Below, one piece after another: positions 1 through 9,355 of a stretch of DNA of 64,000 nucleotides (position 1 is its first letter; each line of letters begins with the position of its first letter). A program made the position numbers and the translations under genes. The notes under the pieces were generated by a model. The model saw only the letters and a list, made by a program, of their open reading frames with translations. It was not told where the DNA came from and made no database searches. Location of the stretch: NCBI GenBank assembly GCA_020638035.1, contig JACKJI010000003.1, positions 1 through 64,000 of the forward strand, read 5' to 3'. This DNA is from Hyphomicrobiaceae bacterium (GTDB taxonomy: Bacteria > Pseudomonadota > Alphaproteobacteria > Rhizobiales > Hyphomicrobiaceae).

Positions 1-303
1 AGACCGCAAATTCCGACACATCCGCTCCAGCGCCGTCATGGTGGGCGGCCTCGGTGGGCTGTGTGCTCGCCAGATAGGCTTCCACAGCCGCGCGATCTGC
101 CTCGTCGCCGAGCCACCGCGCACACCGCGTCGTCATCACCGGAGGTCGCGGTGCGGCGGCCGGACGCCGCTCCATGATGCGGGCAATCTCCCGCGCGAGC
201 GTCACTTCGTCCATCGGTTCGGCCTTGATGGGCGCTGAAACGTTGGCCGCAGCAGCACCGACGAGCCGCCCGCGAAGTGCTTCGGCAAGAATAGGTCGGG
301 TCA
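1..303 (-). CDS. Partial hypothetical protein, running off the left edge
   Basis: An open frame of 101 codons reads leftwards from an ATG at 301-303 to the window edge without a stop, so the C-terminus is missing. The start is preceded on the coding strand by a run of A and G (AAAGGGGGG) about five bases upstream, which is a convincing ribosome binding site. The visible part is rich in Ala and Arg and looks cytosolic. It has no signal peptide or membrane segment, and a stretch around residues 29-43 (DEVTLAREIARIMER) could form an amphipathic helix. I do not recognise the family. It is divergent from the NnrU gene at 884. Confidence 0.55.
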
Positions 304-621
304 TGCCGCCCCCCTTTCGGCTCGGGGCCGATTGGACAGCGCACGGAATTGCAATGGCAAGGCAGGCATCTGACGAGAGTTCTCTCTGTGTCGACCGACG
401 CGGTAGACAGAGCGGTCCGATGCGGAATGAGTGACCGGCAGGGGGCCAGAGGCCGGCGACCGGAAGGATTTCAAAACATCTGGAAAAGCAACAACTTCGG
501 GATATGCGGGGATACTGTGGGAGCAACGCAACAGCGCTCCGCTCCTGCCAGGAAAAACTGACCGTGCCGGCACGCAGGCACTTGTACTCGATACGAGCAG
601 ACAACTCACGCGACTTCCCCC

Positions 622-639
622 GTGGACCAAGTGGTCCAC
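622..639. promoter_or_regulatory. Inverted repeat, candidate operator
   Basis: GTGGACCA at 622-629 and TGGTCCAC at 632-639 are exact reverse complements separated by two bases. Arms and spacing suit a dimeric regulator. It lies about 245 bp before the NnrU start and 320 bp before the start of the leftward gene, so its target is unknown. Confidence 0.4.
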
Positions 640-678
640 CCGAGGCCAAGACGCCGCTCCTGGCACTTTTCTTACAAC

Positions 679-721
679 TTATCCACAGCACGGGTCCCTC
701 GAACCGTGCCCCTGTGGAAAA
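679..721. other. Pair of DnaA-box-like 9-mers
   Basis: TTATCCACA at 679-687 matches the DnaA-box consensus exactly. TGTGGAAAA at 713-721 is the reverse complement of TTTTCCACA, one base from consensus. The centres are about 34 bp apart in opposite orientation. Two boxes do not make an origin; this could be a DnaA-regulated promoter, a titration site or chance. Confidence 0.35.
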
Positions 722-883
722 ATACACACGGCTTATTGCTTCGGCAACAAAAACGTGTGCCGAGCATCCCATTTTCCGTCGTCAGGCGGAGTGGTTCAGG
801 ATATCAGGGCACCAGTACGCTGGCGCGATCGGCGGTTGCCGAGTCCCACCAAATTCGAGATCGAAAAGGCGAGGGTTGCGAAT

Positions 884-1468
884 ATGCTGCCGATGATCAT
901 CGGGCTGGTTGTCTTCTTCACTGTCCATCTCATTCCGACCAATCCGCAGCTTCGCAGCGGGCTGGTGGGGCGGTATGGCGAGAATGCCTACAAGCTCGGC
1001 TTCTCGGTCGTGTCGCTGATCGCGCTGGTGCTGATCGTTCTCGGCTATCACAAATTGCAGCTCTATCCCGGGAAGAATCCTGTTCTCTGGAACCCGCCCG
1101 TCGCCCTGCGCCACGCCACGATGATGCTGATGCTGGCGTCCATGTTTCTGCTCGCGGCAGCGTATATCCCGAGTAAGCTCCGCGACATGGTCAAGCACCC
1201 GATGCTGGGTGCTGTGAAGTTCTGGGCGTTCGGGCATCTGCTTGCCAACGGCGACATGGGCTCGGTGGTGCTGTTCGGATCGTTTCTGATCTGGGCGATC
1301 TATGATCGCGTGTCGCTGAAATCGCGCGACGGTGGGCGCGGTCCGCTGGGCGACAAGCCCGGTACGCTAGCCGGTGATGCAGCAGTGATCGCTATCGGCG
1401 CGCTTGCCTATCTGGGGATGGTCTACTGGGGACACCAGGCGCTCATTGGCGTTCCGGTGATGCCATAG
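884..1468 (+). CDS. NnrU family integral membrane protein
   Basis: The 194-residue protein is almost entirely hydrophobic. It opens with a membrane segment (MLPMIIGLVVFFTVHLIP) and continues with about four or five more. The conserved NnrU features are the early His in the first helix (FFTVHLIP), the RYGENAYK loop and the GHLLANGD segment near residues 118-125. NnrU proteins are associated with nitric oxide and nitrite metabolism in denitrifiers and resemble the zeta-carotene isomerase Z-ISO; the biochemical role in most bacteria is unproven. The frame is open far upstream, but the family's N-terminus begins at the ATG at 884. No denitrification genes lie nearby, so the role here is open. Confidence 0.85.
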   Translation: MLPMIIGLVVFFTVHLIPTNPQLRSGLVGRYGENAYKLGFSVVSLIALVLIVLGYHKLQLYPGKNPVLWNPPVALRHATMMLMLASMFLLAAAYIPSKLRDMVKHPMLGAVKFWAFGHLLANGDMGSVVLFGSFLIWAIYDRVSLKSRDGGRGPLGDKPGTLAGDAAVIAIGALAYLGMVYWGHQALIGVPVMP

Positions 1469-1565
1469 CCATAGGGCCGCCCCTCAGCGCCCCCCCTCCG
1501 GCGTCTCAAGCACCATGCGTCGGCCGGGGTGGACAATTGAGCATATCCGGCGCGGCCAGTGCGGA

Positions 1566-3406
1566 TCACAGCCGCGGCTGGACGATGAAGTCGGTGTGCC
1601 GCCCGGTCTCGGGGCTAGACGTCTCGTCGGAGATGATGAACGCCGAGCCGGGCTTCATCAGCTCCGTGATGCGCGCCCGGACCTCGGGTGTGAGTTCGAT
1701 CCGTTCGAGCGCATTGGTGGCCGTCAGAGGCATCGGCGCGGCGCGGGCGGCGACAACCGCTTCGGGCTCTTCGTCGGCGTTGCGATAACGGCGAGATGAG
1801 CGCTGCGACACTCGCGGTGCTTCGTCGGTCAGCGTCAGCGCTTGCCACTTGAGCCCGGTCTCCGAGGCGTCCGTGTAGGCCATGGCCGTGAAGATATGGG
1901 TACCGATCGGAGCCTCAGGTGAAGCCATCTTGATTGCAGTGGCGAAGACCTCGGCATTGCCTTGGCGGACCTTGAGCATGCCTGTGCGGCGGCTGACGAA
2001 GACCGTCGCCGGCTTGCTGAACTGCTGCACGGCGGCAATGGCACGCTGATACTCGTCGCGAGCCAGATCGAGCGAGGCACGAACCTCGCGATGCGCCTTT
2101 TTCAGGTTGACGATGTCGGCCTCGGTCGCCTTCACCGCATTTTCGCGGTTGAGGATGATGTCGTCTTGGGCGGCAAGGATCTGCTGCGCGGTCTCGAGGT
2201 CGTGCAGGGCTTCGAGATATTTGCCTTCGAGTTCCGTCTCGTCACGCGCAGCCGCTTCCCGATCGGCGGCATCCTTGTCGGCTTCCACTTTCCGCGCTTC
2301 GGCGCGCTTCAGCAGCGTTTCGGTGTCGAGATCGCTCTGCGCATCGGCGCGATGCTCGTCTTCGCGGGCAGTCGCGCGGGTCTCTGCGCGCTGCATTTCG
2401 CGCTGCTGACGATCAATGAACCGCTTCAGCTCGCGCTCCGCGCCAGCAAGCGCCCGTTCCCTGTCGCGGACGTCGCGCTTCAGGCCGGCAACTGCGTTGC
2501 GCGACCCCTTGAGATCCTGCCGGGCCTCGTTCAGGTGGCCGTTGGCGTCAGCCAGTGCGGCGGCAGCCTCGCCATTCAGGTTTTCGCGCGGTCAGCGATG
2601 ACGTTGGCCTTGGGTCGATCTCGCTCTGCAGGCAGACCAGCGCTGATGCGCGCGTGGAGTCCTTCAGGCGCGCCATCACCAGGCTGAACGCTCGCATCCG
2701 GATGGGCGGCGATCTCGATCGCAGCGGCCGCGCTACCGCCGGCGTTACGCCGAGCATAGCCACGATACGGTGCTGAAGACCGGCCGCCTTTGAGCGCGCA
2801 GCAACCGCTGAGCCGGCGCGCGTTGGATGGGGCACGTCGATCTGGCCCGGTAGCAGCACGGCGAACAGCCCTGATGGGCGATTGCCGACAGCTTTCGATC
2901 GTATCGTCACGTGGACGACGACGCCGGTTGCCGATCTGCGTCATGGAGAACAGCGAGCGCGAAAGCCCGTAAAGAGCAGACGGATGCAGCGTGCAAGCGG
3001 ATGTTAGCCAGGCAAGTGGCCAGCGTGGGCGACGCCTGACGACAGGTGATGCGCTGCGCCAGCCCGAGCATCAGCGCGCGCTGTTGCTAGAGGTGGAAGT
3101 AGTGCTGCTTGTTCTTCTGCAGGATTGTGAAAATGCCGGTGGGTGTCTCGTTGCCGCGACGGCCTGGCAGGATCGGCGACTGCGCGACGGAGACCGCGCG
3201 AGGTCACGTACACGTTATGGGGGCGCTGTTCGCGCTTCTACAGGCAGATGACGTTAACCAGGCAGATAGTTCTTGGCGGATCCGGATGATTTCCGATCGG
3301 GCTGGCGCGGCGGCGCACGCCTCCGGCAACGGGATCCGGAATGACCGCGAGGCTCAACCGGCGTAGTGAGGAAAGCGCCGCCGCAAATGCAACGATTATG
3401 CGCCAT
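1566..3406 (-). pseudogene. Decayed L,D-transpeptidase (YkuD) gene
   Basis: Read leftwards, the region follows the layout of a Hyphomicrobiales L,D-transpeptidase but shifts frame repeatedly. From about 3250 to 2880, successive frames give a YkuD domain: NETPTGIFTILQKNKQHYFH, then an in-frame TAG, HAGHLPG followed by TAA where a Tyr is expected, a GCIRL-like active-site stretch one base out of frame, and FSMTQIGNR. From 2595 to 1566 a single frame is open. It encodes a coiled coil (about residues 1-130 of the reading from 2396) and a C-terminal domain with FVSRRTG, GTHIFTAMAYTD, SDETSS and TDFIVQ, as usually found fused behind YkuD in these enzymes. A TGA at 2593-2595 cuts this half off from the catalytic half. 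The catalytic Cys motif is broken, so no active enzyme can be made. A candidate original start is the ATG at 3404-3406. Confidence 0.8.
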
Positions 3407-4063
3407 TGTTGTTCCCTCAGACTTGAAATTCCGGTGCTGCCGACCTGGCGGCCGGCTGAAGTGAGTTACGCACGTTACCCCAACCCAAAATCAACACACG
3501 GAATGAGAATGTCAACCTCTAGCCGGTTGAGCCTAGTTTTGGTTATCAGGCGGGTTTTTGCAGCTGCAATCTCCACCACTTGCGGGAATATTCTACAACC
3601 AGTGTGGCCCCGGGGCAAACCTCACATGTGCAAGTCGTGAACGATCCGGACAACGCATCCGATGGTTAGATTTTGAGCATAGCGTGGGCTCAGTCGCATA
3701 GTTGGCGGACTGAAGTGCTCGCTTCGTCAACACGAATTCCGCCTCATGCAGCAATAGCATGCGAACGCTCATTCCGATCTTCGCGCGCGTTCTGGATTCT
3801 GGATCACGGGGGCTGGGGTCGACTGCGCCGCCTGCGTGGGTGTGCTGCCCGCAAGGCAGGTGTGGCGAGGCGGATTGGTGTGGGGTATGGCTCTTGCCAT
3901 TGACGCCTGGATATTCGCCAAAACGCCTTGTGACGCAGCAATGCTTAGCTGGCTGCGGTGAACGGGTGGCGCTCGGCGAGGGGCGGTGAAGACGCGCACA
4001 TCCGCACCGATCGGATCTTGCCGCGATGGCCCGGCGCAATGCCATAAGGAGACCTACGCAGAC
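3407..4063. other. Intergenic region upstream of panB, no gene recognised
   Basis: About 650 bases without a convincing coding frame; the open frames found are short and match nothing I know. It holds one arm of a 13-bp inverted repeat (3522-3534; the other arm is 3350-3362). A locally AT-richer stretch around 3480-3600 may contain promoters. Confidence 0.45.
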
Positions 4064-4987
4064 ATGTCGTCCCAATCCTTTGCAGGCCAGTCCGCCGCTG
4101 CCGGCTCCAAGGTGAAGCGCCTTATGGCGCCTGACATCACCGCGAAGAAGGGCGTCGAGCCGATCGTCTCGCTCACGTCCTATCACGCCCACACGGCGGC
4201 GATTGCCGATGCCTACTGTGATTTCCTGCTGGTCGGCGACAGTCTCGGCATGGTCATGCACGGCTATGAGACGACGGTGCCGGTGCCGCTTGAGCTGATG
4301 ATCATGCACGGTCGCGCCGTCGTCCGCGGGGCTAAGCGCGCGCTCGTGGTCGTCGACATGCCGTTCGGGACCTACGAGGAAAGTCCGCAAATGGCATTCC
4401 GCAATGCGGCACGCGTGATGAAGGAAACCGACTGCGGAGCGGTGAAGCTGGAAGGCGGGCGGCGCATGGCCGAAACGATCCGCTATCTCGTCGATCGCGG
4501 CATTCCGGTCATGGCGCACATCGGCCTGACGCCGCAGTCGATCAATGTGATCGGCGGCTTCAAGGCACAGGGCCGCGAAGCCCAGCAGTGGGCGGCGATC
4601 GAAGAAGACGCGCGGCTGGTCGCCGAGGCTGGAGCCTTCTCCGTCGTCTTGGAGGCGATGGCCGAGCCGCTGGCCGCGCGAATCACTGAGGCAATAGCGA
4701 TCCCGACCATCGGTATTGGCGCATCGGCGGCATGCGACGGGCAGATCCTGGTGATGGAGGATATGCTCGGGCTGTCACCGCGAGTGCCCAAATTCGTCAA
4801 GGAGTTCGGTGCCATAGGCGCAGCGATCGAGGGCGCGATCCGCGGCTATGCAGAGGAGGTGCGCGCACGGACGTTCCCGGCGCCACAGCACACCTACGCC
4901 ATGCGAGGCGGCGATACAGCCCATGAGGCCGGAGCAGGCACGGCGTCTTCAAAGGCCACGAAAAAGCCGAAAAAAACCAGCAGCTAG
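4064..4987 (+). CDS. panB: 3-methyl-2-oxobutanoate hydroxymethyltransferase
   Basis: PanB transfers a hydroxymethyl group from 5,10-methylene-tetrahydrofolate to 2-oxoisovalerate, giving ketopantoate, the first committed step to pantothenate and CoA. The 307-residue protein has the family's TIM-barrel signatures: VSLTSYHAHTA (residues 35-45), the metal-binding GDSLGMVMHGY (58-68), DMPFGTYE, KLEGG, the HIGLTPQS segment, and IPTIGIGA near the C-terminal part of the barrel. The C-terminal tail of about 30 residues is Lys/Ser/Thr rich and probably disordered. The ATG at 4064 was chosen because an AAGGAG sequence sits 12 bases upstream and the family begins here; the frame is open further upstream. 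panC is not adjacent, so it appears to be a single gene. Confidence 0.96.
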   Translation: MSSQSFAGQSAAAGSKVKRLMAPDITAKKGVEPIVSLTSYHAHTAAIADAYCDFLLVGDSLGMVMHGYETTVPVPLELMIMHGRAVVRGAKRALVVVDMPFGTYEESPQMAFRNAARVMKETDCGAVKLEGGRRMAETIRYLVDRGIPVMAHIGLTPQSINVIGGFKAQGREAQQWAAIEEDARLVAEAGAFSVVLEAMAEPLAARITEAIAIPTIGIGASAACDGQILVMEDMLGLSPRVPKFVKEFGAIGAAIEGAIRGYAEEVRARTFPAPQHTYAMRGGDTAHEAGAGTASSKATKKPKKTSS

Positions 4988-5259
4988 ACAGGTGGCGGAG
5001 AGGGGTCGATCAGGGGGCGTGAACCGGAGTTCTCGCGCTTTTCCTTGCGTCACTCTCTGGCTTGGCTATCAATGCGGTCGCCGCGTCCGGGCACGGGCGC
5101 AGGGCGAGTGCGCATAAGATGAGTGCGCGCGACATAAGTCGTTGCAGTGGCGTCAGTTTTTGCAGCTCAAGGCATTGGCATCGATTGGGCGGCGGCACAC
5201 GACGAACAACCGACAGCGCTTAGCCGCTGTTCTGAACCAGACCGGGACGCGAAGCATTC

Positions 5260-6021
5260 ATGGCCAATAACGAAGATACCCTGATGCGCGAGGTCGAGGA
5301 GGAGCTGCGCCGCGAGCGCATGGAGCAGCTCTGGAAGACCTATGGCAGCTATTTCCTCGCCGCCGCCGTGGCGTTGGTGATGGCCGTTGCTGGATACAAA
5401 TTCTACCAGTCGCAGCAGCTGGCGGCGGCCAATTCCGCCGGCCAGGCCTACGAGGAAGCAATCGCTCTGATCGACGAAAAGAAGCCAGACGAGGCGCGCA
5501 AGGCTCTGGCAGATATCACGAAAAACGCGCCGGACGGATACCAGGCGCTGGCCCGGCTGCGGCTTGCAGCGTTGGAGGCGGAGGCGGGAGAGAAAGCCAA
5601 GGCGGCCGTCCTTTATGAGGAACTCGCCAGCTCGTCCAATGCCGATCCTTTGCTCAAATCTTTCGCGAAATTGCAGGCGGCATCGCTGAAGATTGGGGAA
5701 GCCGGCTTTACCGAGGTGGAGAATCGGCTCAACGATTTGGCGGCAGATGCAAGTCCGTGGCGGGCGGCTGCGCGCGAACTGATCGCGCTGGCGGCATTCA
5801 AGGCGGGCAAGCACGATGTGGCGCGTCGTTCTCTGGAGCAGATCCTCGCCGATCGTACCGCGCCAAATGATGTGCGCGAGCGGGCCCAGGTGATCATGGC
5901 CGAGATCATCTCCGCTGAGCTGGCGAACGCTGCGGGCCAGGCCCCTAAGGCTGATGGCGCGCCCAAGACTGAGACGCCGGCTGAGGCGGCGCCATCATCG
6001 GCGCCAGCACAGACGAAGTGA
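5260..6021 (+). CDS. YfgM-like membrane-anchored TPR protein
   Basis: The 253-residue protein has a short charged N-terminus (EVEEELRRERMEQLWKTYG), one membrane segment at about residues 30-48, and an Ala-rich helical periplasmic part with TPR-like repeats, followed by a Pro/Ala-rich tail. This is the layout of YfgM, an ancillary periplasmic chaperone of the Sec translocon that in Escherichia coli is encoded just before bamB. Here too bamB follows after 17 bases. The likely role is assistance with export or outer-membrane protein assembly. The family call rests on topology, repeats and context rather than on a catalytic motif. Confidence 0.85.
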   Translation: MANNEDTLMREVEEELRRERMEQLWKTYGSYFLAAAVALVMAVAGYKFYQSQQLAAANSAGQAYEEAIALIDEKKPDEARKALADITKNAPDGYQALARLRLAALEAEAGEKAKAAVLYEELASSSNADPLLKSFAKLQAASLKIGEAGFTEVENRLNDLAADASPWRAAARELIALAAFKAGKHDVARRSLEQILADRTAPNDVRERAQVIMAEIISAELANAAGQAPKADGAPKTETPAEAAPSSAPAQTK

Positions 6022-6038
6022 CAAGGGAGACGGCAGGC

Positions 6039-7415
6039 ATGGGCATCGAGACGCGACTGGCGAGAGCATGGCTCGCCATTCTCGCTTCCGTCGCGCTGAC
6101 GGGATGCTCCGGCGGCCTGCCGAGCCTGCCGAAGGTCAGCGACCTCAATCCGTTCAAGGAAAAACAGCAGCCCCTGCCGGGCAAGCGGATTTCCATCATG
6201 CCCGCGTCGGAGAAAGTCGCGGGCGAGCTGGCCCCGGCCGACAAGCCGATCGTCCTCGTCGCCGAGCACGAGAATGAAGCCTGGGCACAGCCCGGTGGCG
6301 AGGCGACCAATGCGCCTGGTCATCTTGCGTTGAGTGGCGCGGTCAATCAGTCCTGGCGGTCTGACGCGGGCTCCGGCTCGGGCAAGGCGGGCCGCGTGAC
6401 CGCTAGCCCGATCGTCTACGGTGAGCGCGTCTTCACCCTCGATGCAACCAGCAATGTGACCGCTTTCTCGACCTCGGGCGGCTCCCGCGTCTGGCGGGTC
6501 TCGCTCGTACCGGAAAAGGAATTGTCGGGTGGTGCCGGTTTCTTCTCGCTGGGAGCGGGAACGCCGAGTGGTGGCCATGGCGGCGGACTGGCGGCTGATA
6601 GCGGACGCCTTTATGCGGCGAGCGGCTTTGGCAACGTCGTCGCCCTCGATCCCGCGAGCGGCAAGAAGCTGTGGGAGCGCAACCTTTCAGTACCGATCCG
6701 CGCCGCACCGACGGCGCACGGCGATCGCGTGTTCGTCATCACTGTGGATGGGCGCTTCTATTGCCTGTCGGGTGTCGACGGTTCGGAGCTGTGGACAGTG
6801 CGAGGGCTGCCGCAGCAGGCAAGTCTGATCATGAACGTTAGCCCGGCGGTATCGGGAGACGTGGTCGTCGTGCCGTATCCTTCCGGCGATCTCTTGGCGC
6901 TGAAGGTGAGCGACGGCACGGCGGTCTGGTCTGAGAATCTGGCGCGCTCGCGCACCAGTTCCGCGCTTACCAGCCTGTCGGACGCCGCACGGCCCGCGAT
7001 CGACAACGGCGTGGTGTTTGCCGCCGGCCACTCCGGCCGCATGGTGGCGACGCAGATTTCGACGGGCGAGCGGCTGTGGTCACTCAATGTCGCCAGCACC
7101 CAGACACCATGGGTGGCGGGCGGCAGTGTTTTCGTCGTCGATACGTCCGGGCAGTTGATGGCGATCGCGCGTGATCAGGGCACCGTGCAGTGGACTGTGC
7201 AGTTGCCCGAATCGAAGACCTGGGCCGGTCCGGTCTTGGCTGGTGGCAAGCTGTGGCTCGTTTCAGCTACGGGGCAGCTCGTCGGCGCCGATGCCATGAG
7301 CGGACGCGTGGTCTCGCAGCAGGGGCTCGGCGAATCCGTCTATGTGCCGCCGGTTGTCGCCAAGCGCCGCATGTACGTCCTCACCGACAACGCCAAGCTG
7401 ATCGCTCTCAACTGA
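6039..7415 (+). CDS. bamB: BamB-like outer membrane assembly lipoprotein (PQQ beta-propeller)
   Basis: The 458-residue product begins with a lipoprotein signal whose lipobox LTGC ends at Cys23. The rest is a beta-propeller of PQQ-like repeats: blades carry LDPASGKKLWERN, LSGVDGSELW, LKVSDGTAVW and ISTGERLW. BamB is the outer-membrane-anchored scaffold of the BAM complex that inserts beta-barrel proteins. The ATG at 6039 is preceded by AAGGGAG about ten bases upstream. A GTG at 6018 overlapping the previous stop is possible but would add seven residues before the signal peptide. Its position after the YfgM-like gene and before der is the classic yfgM-bamB-der order. Confidence 0.93.
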   Translation: MGIETRLARAWLAILASVALTGCSGGLPSLPKVSDLNPFKEKQQPLPGKRISIMPASEKVAGELAPADKPIVLVAEHENEAWAQPGGEATNAPGHLALSGAVNQSWRSDAGSGSGKAGRVTASPIVYGERVFTLDATSNVTAFSTSGGSRVWRVSLVPEKELSGGAGFFSLGAGTPSGGHGGGLAADSGRLYAASGFGNVVALDPASGKKLWERNLSVPIRAAPTAHGDRVFVITVDGRFYCLSGVDGSELWTVRGLPQQASLIMNVSPAVSGDVVVVPYPSGDLLALKVSDGTAVWSENLARSRTSSALTSLSDAARPAIDNGVVFAAGHSGRMVATQISTGERLWSLNVASTQTPWVAGGSVFVVDTSGQLMAIARDQGTVQWTVQLPESKTWAGPVLAGGKLWLVSATGQLVGADAMSGRVVSQQGLGESVYVPPVVAKRRMYVLTDNAKLIALN

Positions 7416-7752
7416 TCTACCGCCCTCGCGGTGGGCAATCGGTTGCGGCCCGAAGCTTGTTCCAACGACGTGATCGCCGGTCCATCGCTGAAAATGCGCC
7501 CCGCTCGAAAGAGTTAACGGCACGACGTGTTGGGGCTCGATCCGGGGCGCTACCGGGCACGCGCGACGACGACGGCATGGACGCGGCCCCGTTTCCATGA
7601 CAAACGGATGCGGACTTGAGCATATTCGTCGCGCTGAACCGCTTGGCGCTTCGGCTGAACATTCCGCAAACCAGAACGATGAAGCGCGATAGCGGCCGCG
7701 CAAGAGTAGCCGCGCCGGTTACGCGTTCTCCGTCATGATATCCACTGGCCCC
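7416..7752. other. Intergenic region between bamB and der
   Basis: About 330 bases with no supportable gene. No clear terminator or consensus promoter was seen. The der promoter presumably lies here, since the gap is too long for simple translational coupling with bamB. Confidence 0.4.
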
Positions 7753-9213
7753 ATGTCCCTCCGTCCCACCGTCGCCATCGTCGGCCGCCCCAACGTCGGG
7801 AAATCGACGCTATTCAACCGTCTTACCGGTCGCCGCACCGCGCTTGTCTCCGACATGCCCGGCCTGACGCGTGACCGGCGCGAGGGAACGGCACATTTGG
7901 GGCCGCACGCGATCACCCTGGTCGATACCGCAGGGTTGGAGGAAGCAGGCCCCGGCACGATTGCGTCCCGCATGCGCGCGCAATCCGAGGCCGCGGTCGC
8001 AGCGGCGGACCTCGCCTTGTTCGTGATCGATGCGCGTGACGGTGTGACGGCGGCCGACGAAGCTTTCGCGCGCGTTGTGCGGGGCTCGGGCAAGCCAGTG
8101 ATCCTGGTCGCCAACAAGGCCGAAGGCCGCGCTGGCGAAAGCGGATTCTACGAAGCGTTTGCGCTTGGGTTCGGCGCCCCTGTTGCGATCTCGGCGGAGC
8201 ATGGCGAGGGCGTCGGCGATCTTGTCGTCGACATTCTCGAGGCTCTGGGCCTGCCGCTCGGCGCGCCGGTGCGCGGCGGTCGCAGGCGTCGGGCGGAGAC
8301 AACTGACAGAGACGCCGCAGCGGATGAGGTCGACGGTGATGCGGAGGCCGATGGTGGGCTGATCGCGCAGAGGACACAGCCGATCCGCGTCGCCATCGTC
8401 GGCCGTCCCAACGTCGGCAAGTCGACGCTCGTCAATGCGCTTCTGGAAGAGGAGCGCATGATCACCGGGCCAGAGCCCGGACTGACGCGCGATACGATCT
8501 CCAGCGAGTTGGAATGGAACGGCCGCAAGTTCGTGCTGTTCGATACGGCGGGTCTCAGGCGCAAAGCCCGCATCGACGAACTCGCTGAGAAGCTGTCGGC
8601 AAGCGATACTGTGCGTGCGCTCAGGTTCGCCGAGGTGGTGGTTCTGCTCGTCGATGCAGAGCGCCCCTTCGAGCATCAGGACCTGACGATCGGCGACATG
8701 GTGGCCGCTGAAGGACGCGCCATGGTCGTGGCCGTCAACAAGTGGGACCTCGTCAGTGAGAAGCAGAAGCTCTTGCGCGATCTGCGCGAGACGGTGGCGG
8801 AGAAGCTGTCACAAGTTTCGGGCGTACCGCTGGTGACGCTGTCGGCACTGGGCGAGAAGGGTCTCGACCGGCTAATGGAGGCAATCGTTGCCGCGCACGA
8901 CACATGGAACAAGCGCGTGTCGACCCCTGATCTCAACCGCTGGCTTCAGGAAGCCACCGCGCGGCATGCGCCACCGGCCGTGTCCGGGCGGCGGATCAGG
9001 CTACGTTACATCACTCAGGTATCGACGCGTCCGCCGACATTCGTGGCGTTCTGCTCGCGGCCCGCTGAGCTGCCGCGCTCCTATGTGCGTTATCTCACCA
9101 ACAGCTTGCGCGACGTATTCGGAATGGCGGGCACACCGATCCGCCTCAGCTTAAAGAAGGGGGAGAACCCCTATGCCGACCGCGGTGCGCGCGGAAAATC
9201 GAGGCGTTCTTAG
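7753..9213 (+). CDS. der: Ribosome biogenesis GTPase Der (EngA)
   Basis: Der is a double GTPase needed for assembly of the 50S ribosomal subunit. The 486-residue protein has two G domains, each with a P-loop GRPNVGKST (residues 11-19 and about 217-225), a DTAG switch II motif, and NKA or NKW specificity motifs. A charged, Asp/Glu-rich linker lies around residues 175-210. A C-terminal KH-like domain (about 390-470) contains RIRLRYITQ and the SLKKGENPY ending typical of the family. I chose the ATG at 7753 because the family begins MxxxPTVAIVG; an in-frame ATG at 7735 would add six residues. Neither has a strong ribosome binding site. Confidence 0.96.
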   Translation: MSLRPTVAIVGRPNVGKSTLFNRLTGRRTALVSDMPGLTRDRREGTAHLGPHAITLVDTAGLEEAGPGTIASRMRAQSEAAVAAADLALFVIDARDGVTAADEAFARVVRGSGKPVILVANKAEGRAGESGFYEAFALGFGAPVAISAEHGEGVGDLVVDILEALGLPLGAPVRGGRRRRAETTDRDAAADEVDGDAEADGGLIAQRTQPIRVAIVGRPNVGKSTLVNALLEEERMITGPEPGLTRDTISSELEWNGRKFVLFDTAGLRRKARIDELAEKLSASDTVRALRFAEVVVLLVDAERPFEHQDLTIGDMVAAEGRAMVVAVNKWDLVSEKQKLLRDLRETVAEKLSQVSGVPLVTLSALGEKGLDRLMEAIVAAHDTWNKRVSTPDLNRWLQEATARHAPPAVSGRRIRLRYITQVSTRPPTFVAFCSRPAELPRSYVRYLTNSLRDVFGMAGTPIRLSLKKGENPYADRGARGKSRRS

Positions 9214-9220
9214 CTGTTAA

Positions 9221-9251
9221 GGGTAGTGCATTGAAAAATGCGGCAGTACCC
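9221..9251. other. Hairpin downstream of der
   Basis: GGGTA (9221-9225) pairs with TACCC (9247-9251). Inside it, GCATT (9228-9232) and AATGC (9237-9241) close on a GAAA tetraloop. There is no T-run after it, so it is a weak terminator at best; it could be an mRNA 3-prime stabiliser. Confidence 0.35.
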
Positions 9252-9355
9252 TCCCTTCGTGTCGCACTAGCGTTAGCCACATTCTCGGACTAATTACCTC
9301 GTTGAGGATTGTGCCTTGATGTGGCCAACGTCGAATTTCGAGGATTATCGAGCCC

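Larger units (their letters stand above)
304..883. other. 580-bp divergent intergenic region with DnaA-like boxes and a palindrome
   Basis: This region separates the leftward partial gene from the rightward NnrU gene. No frame in it looks like a real gene. It contains a perfect DnaA-box sequence (679-687), a near-consensus box on the other strand (713-721), and an 8+8 bp inverted repeat (622-639), listed separately. Regulatory or replication-related function is inference only. Confidence 0.5.

Noticed and set aside
3593..4519. A 308-codon open frame on the minus strand reaching into panB
   Set aside because: Half of it is antisense to panB and the rest resembles no protein; no start signal.
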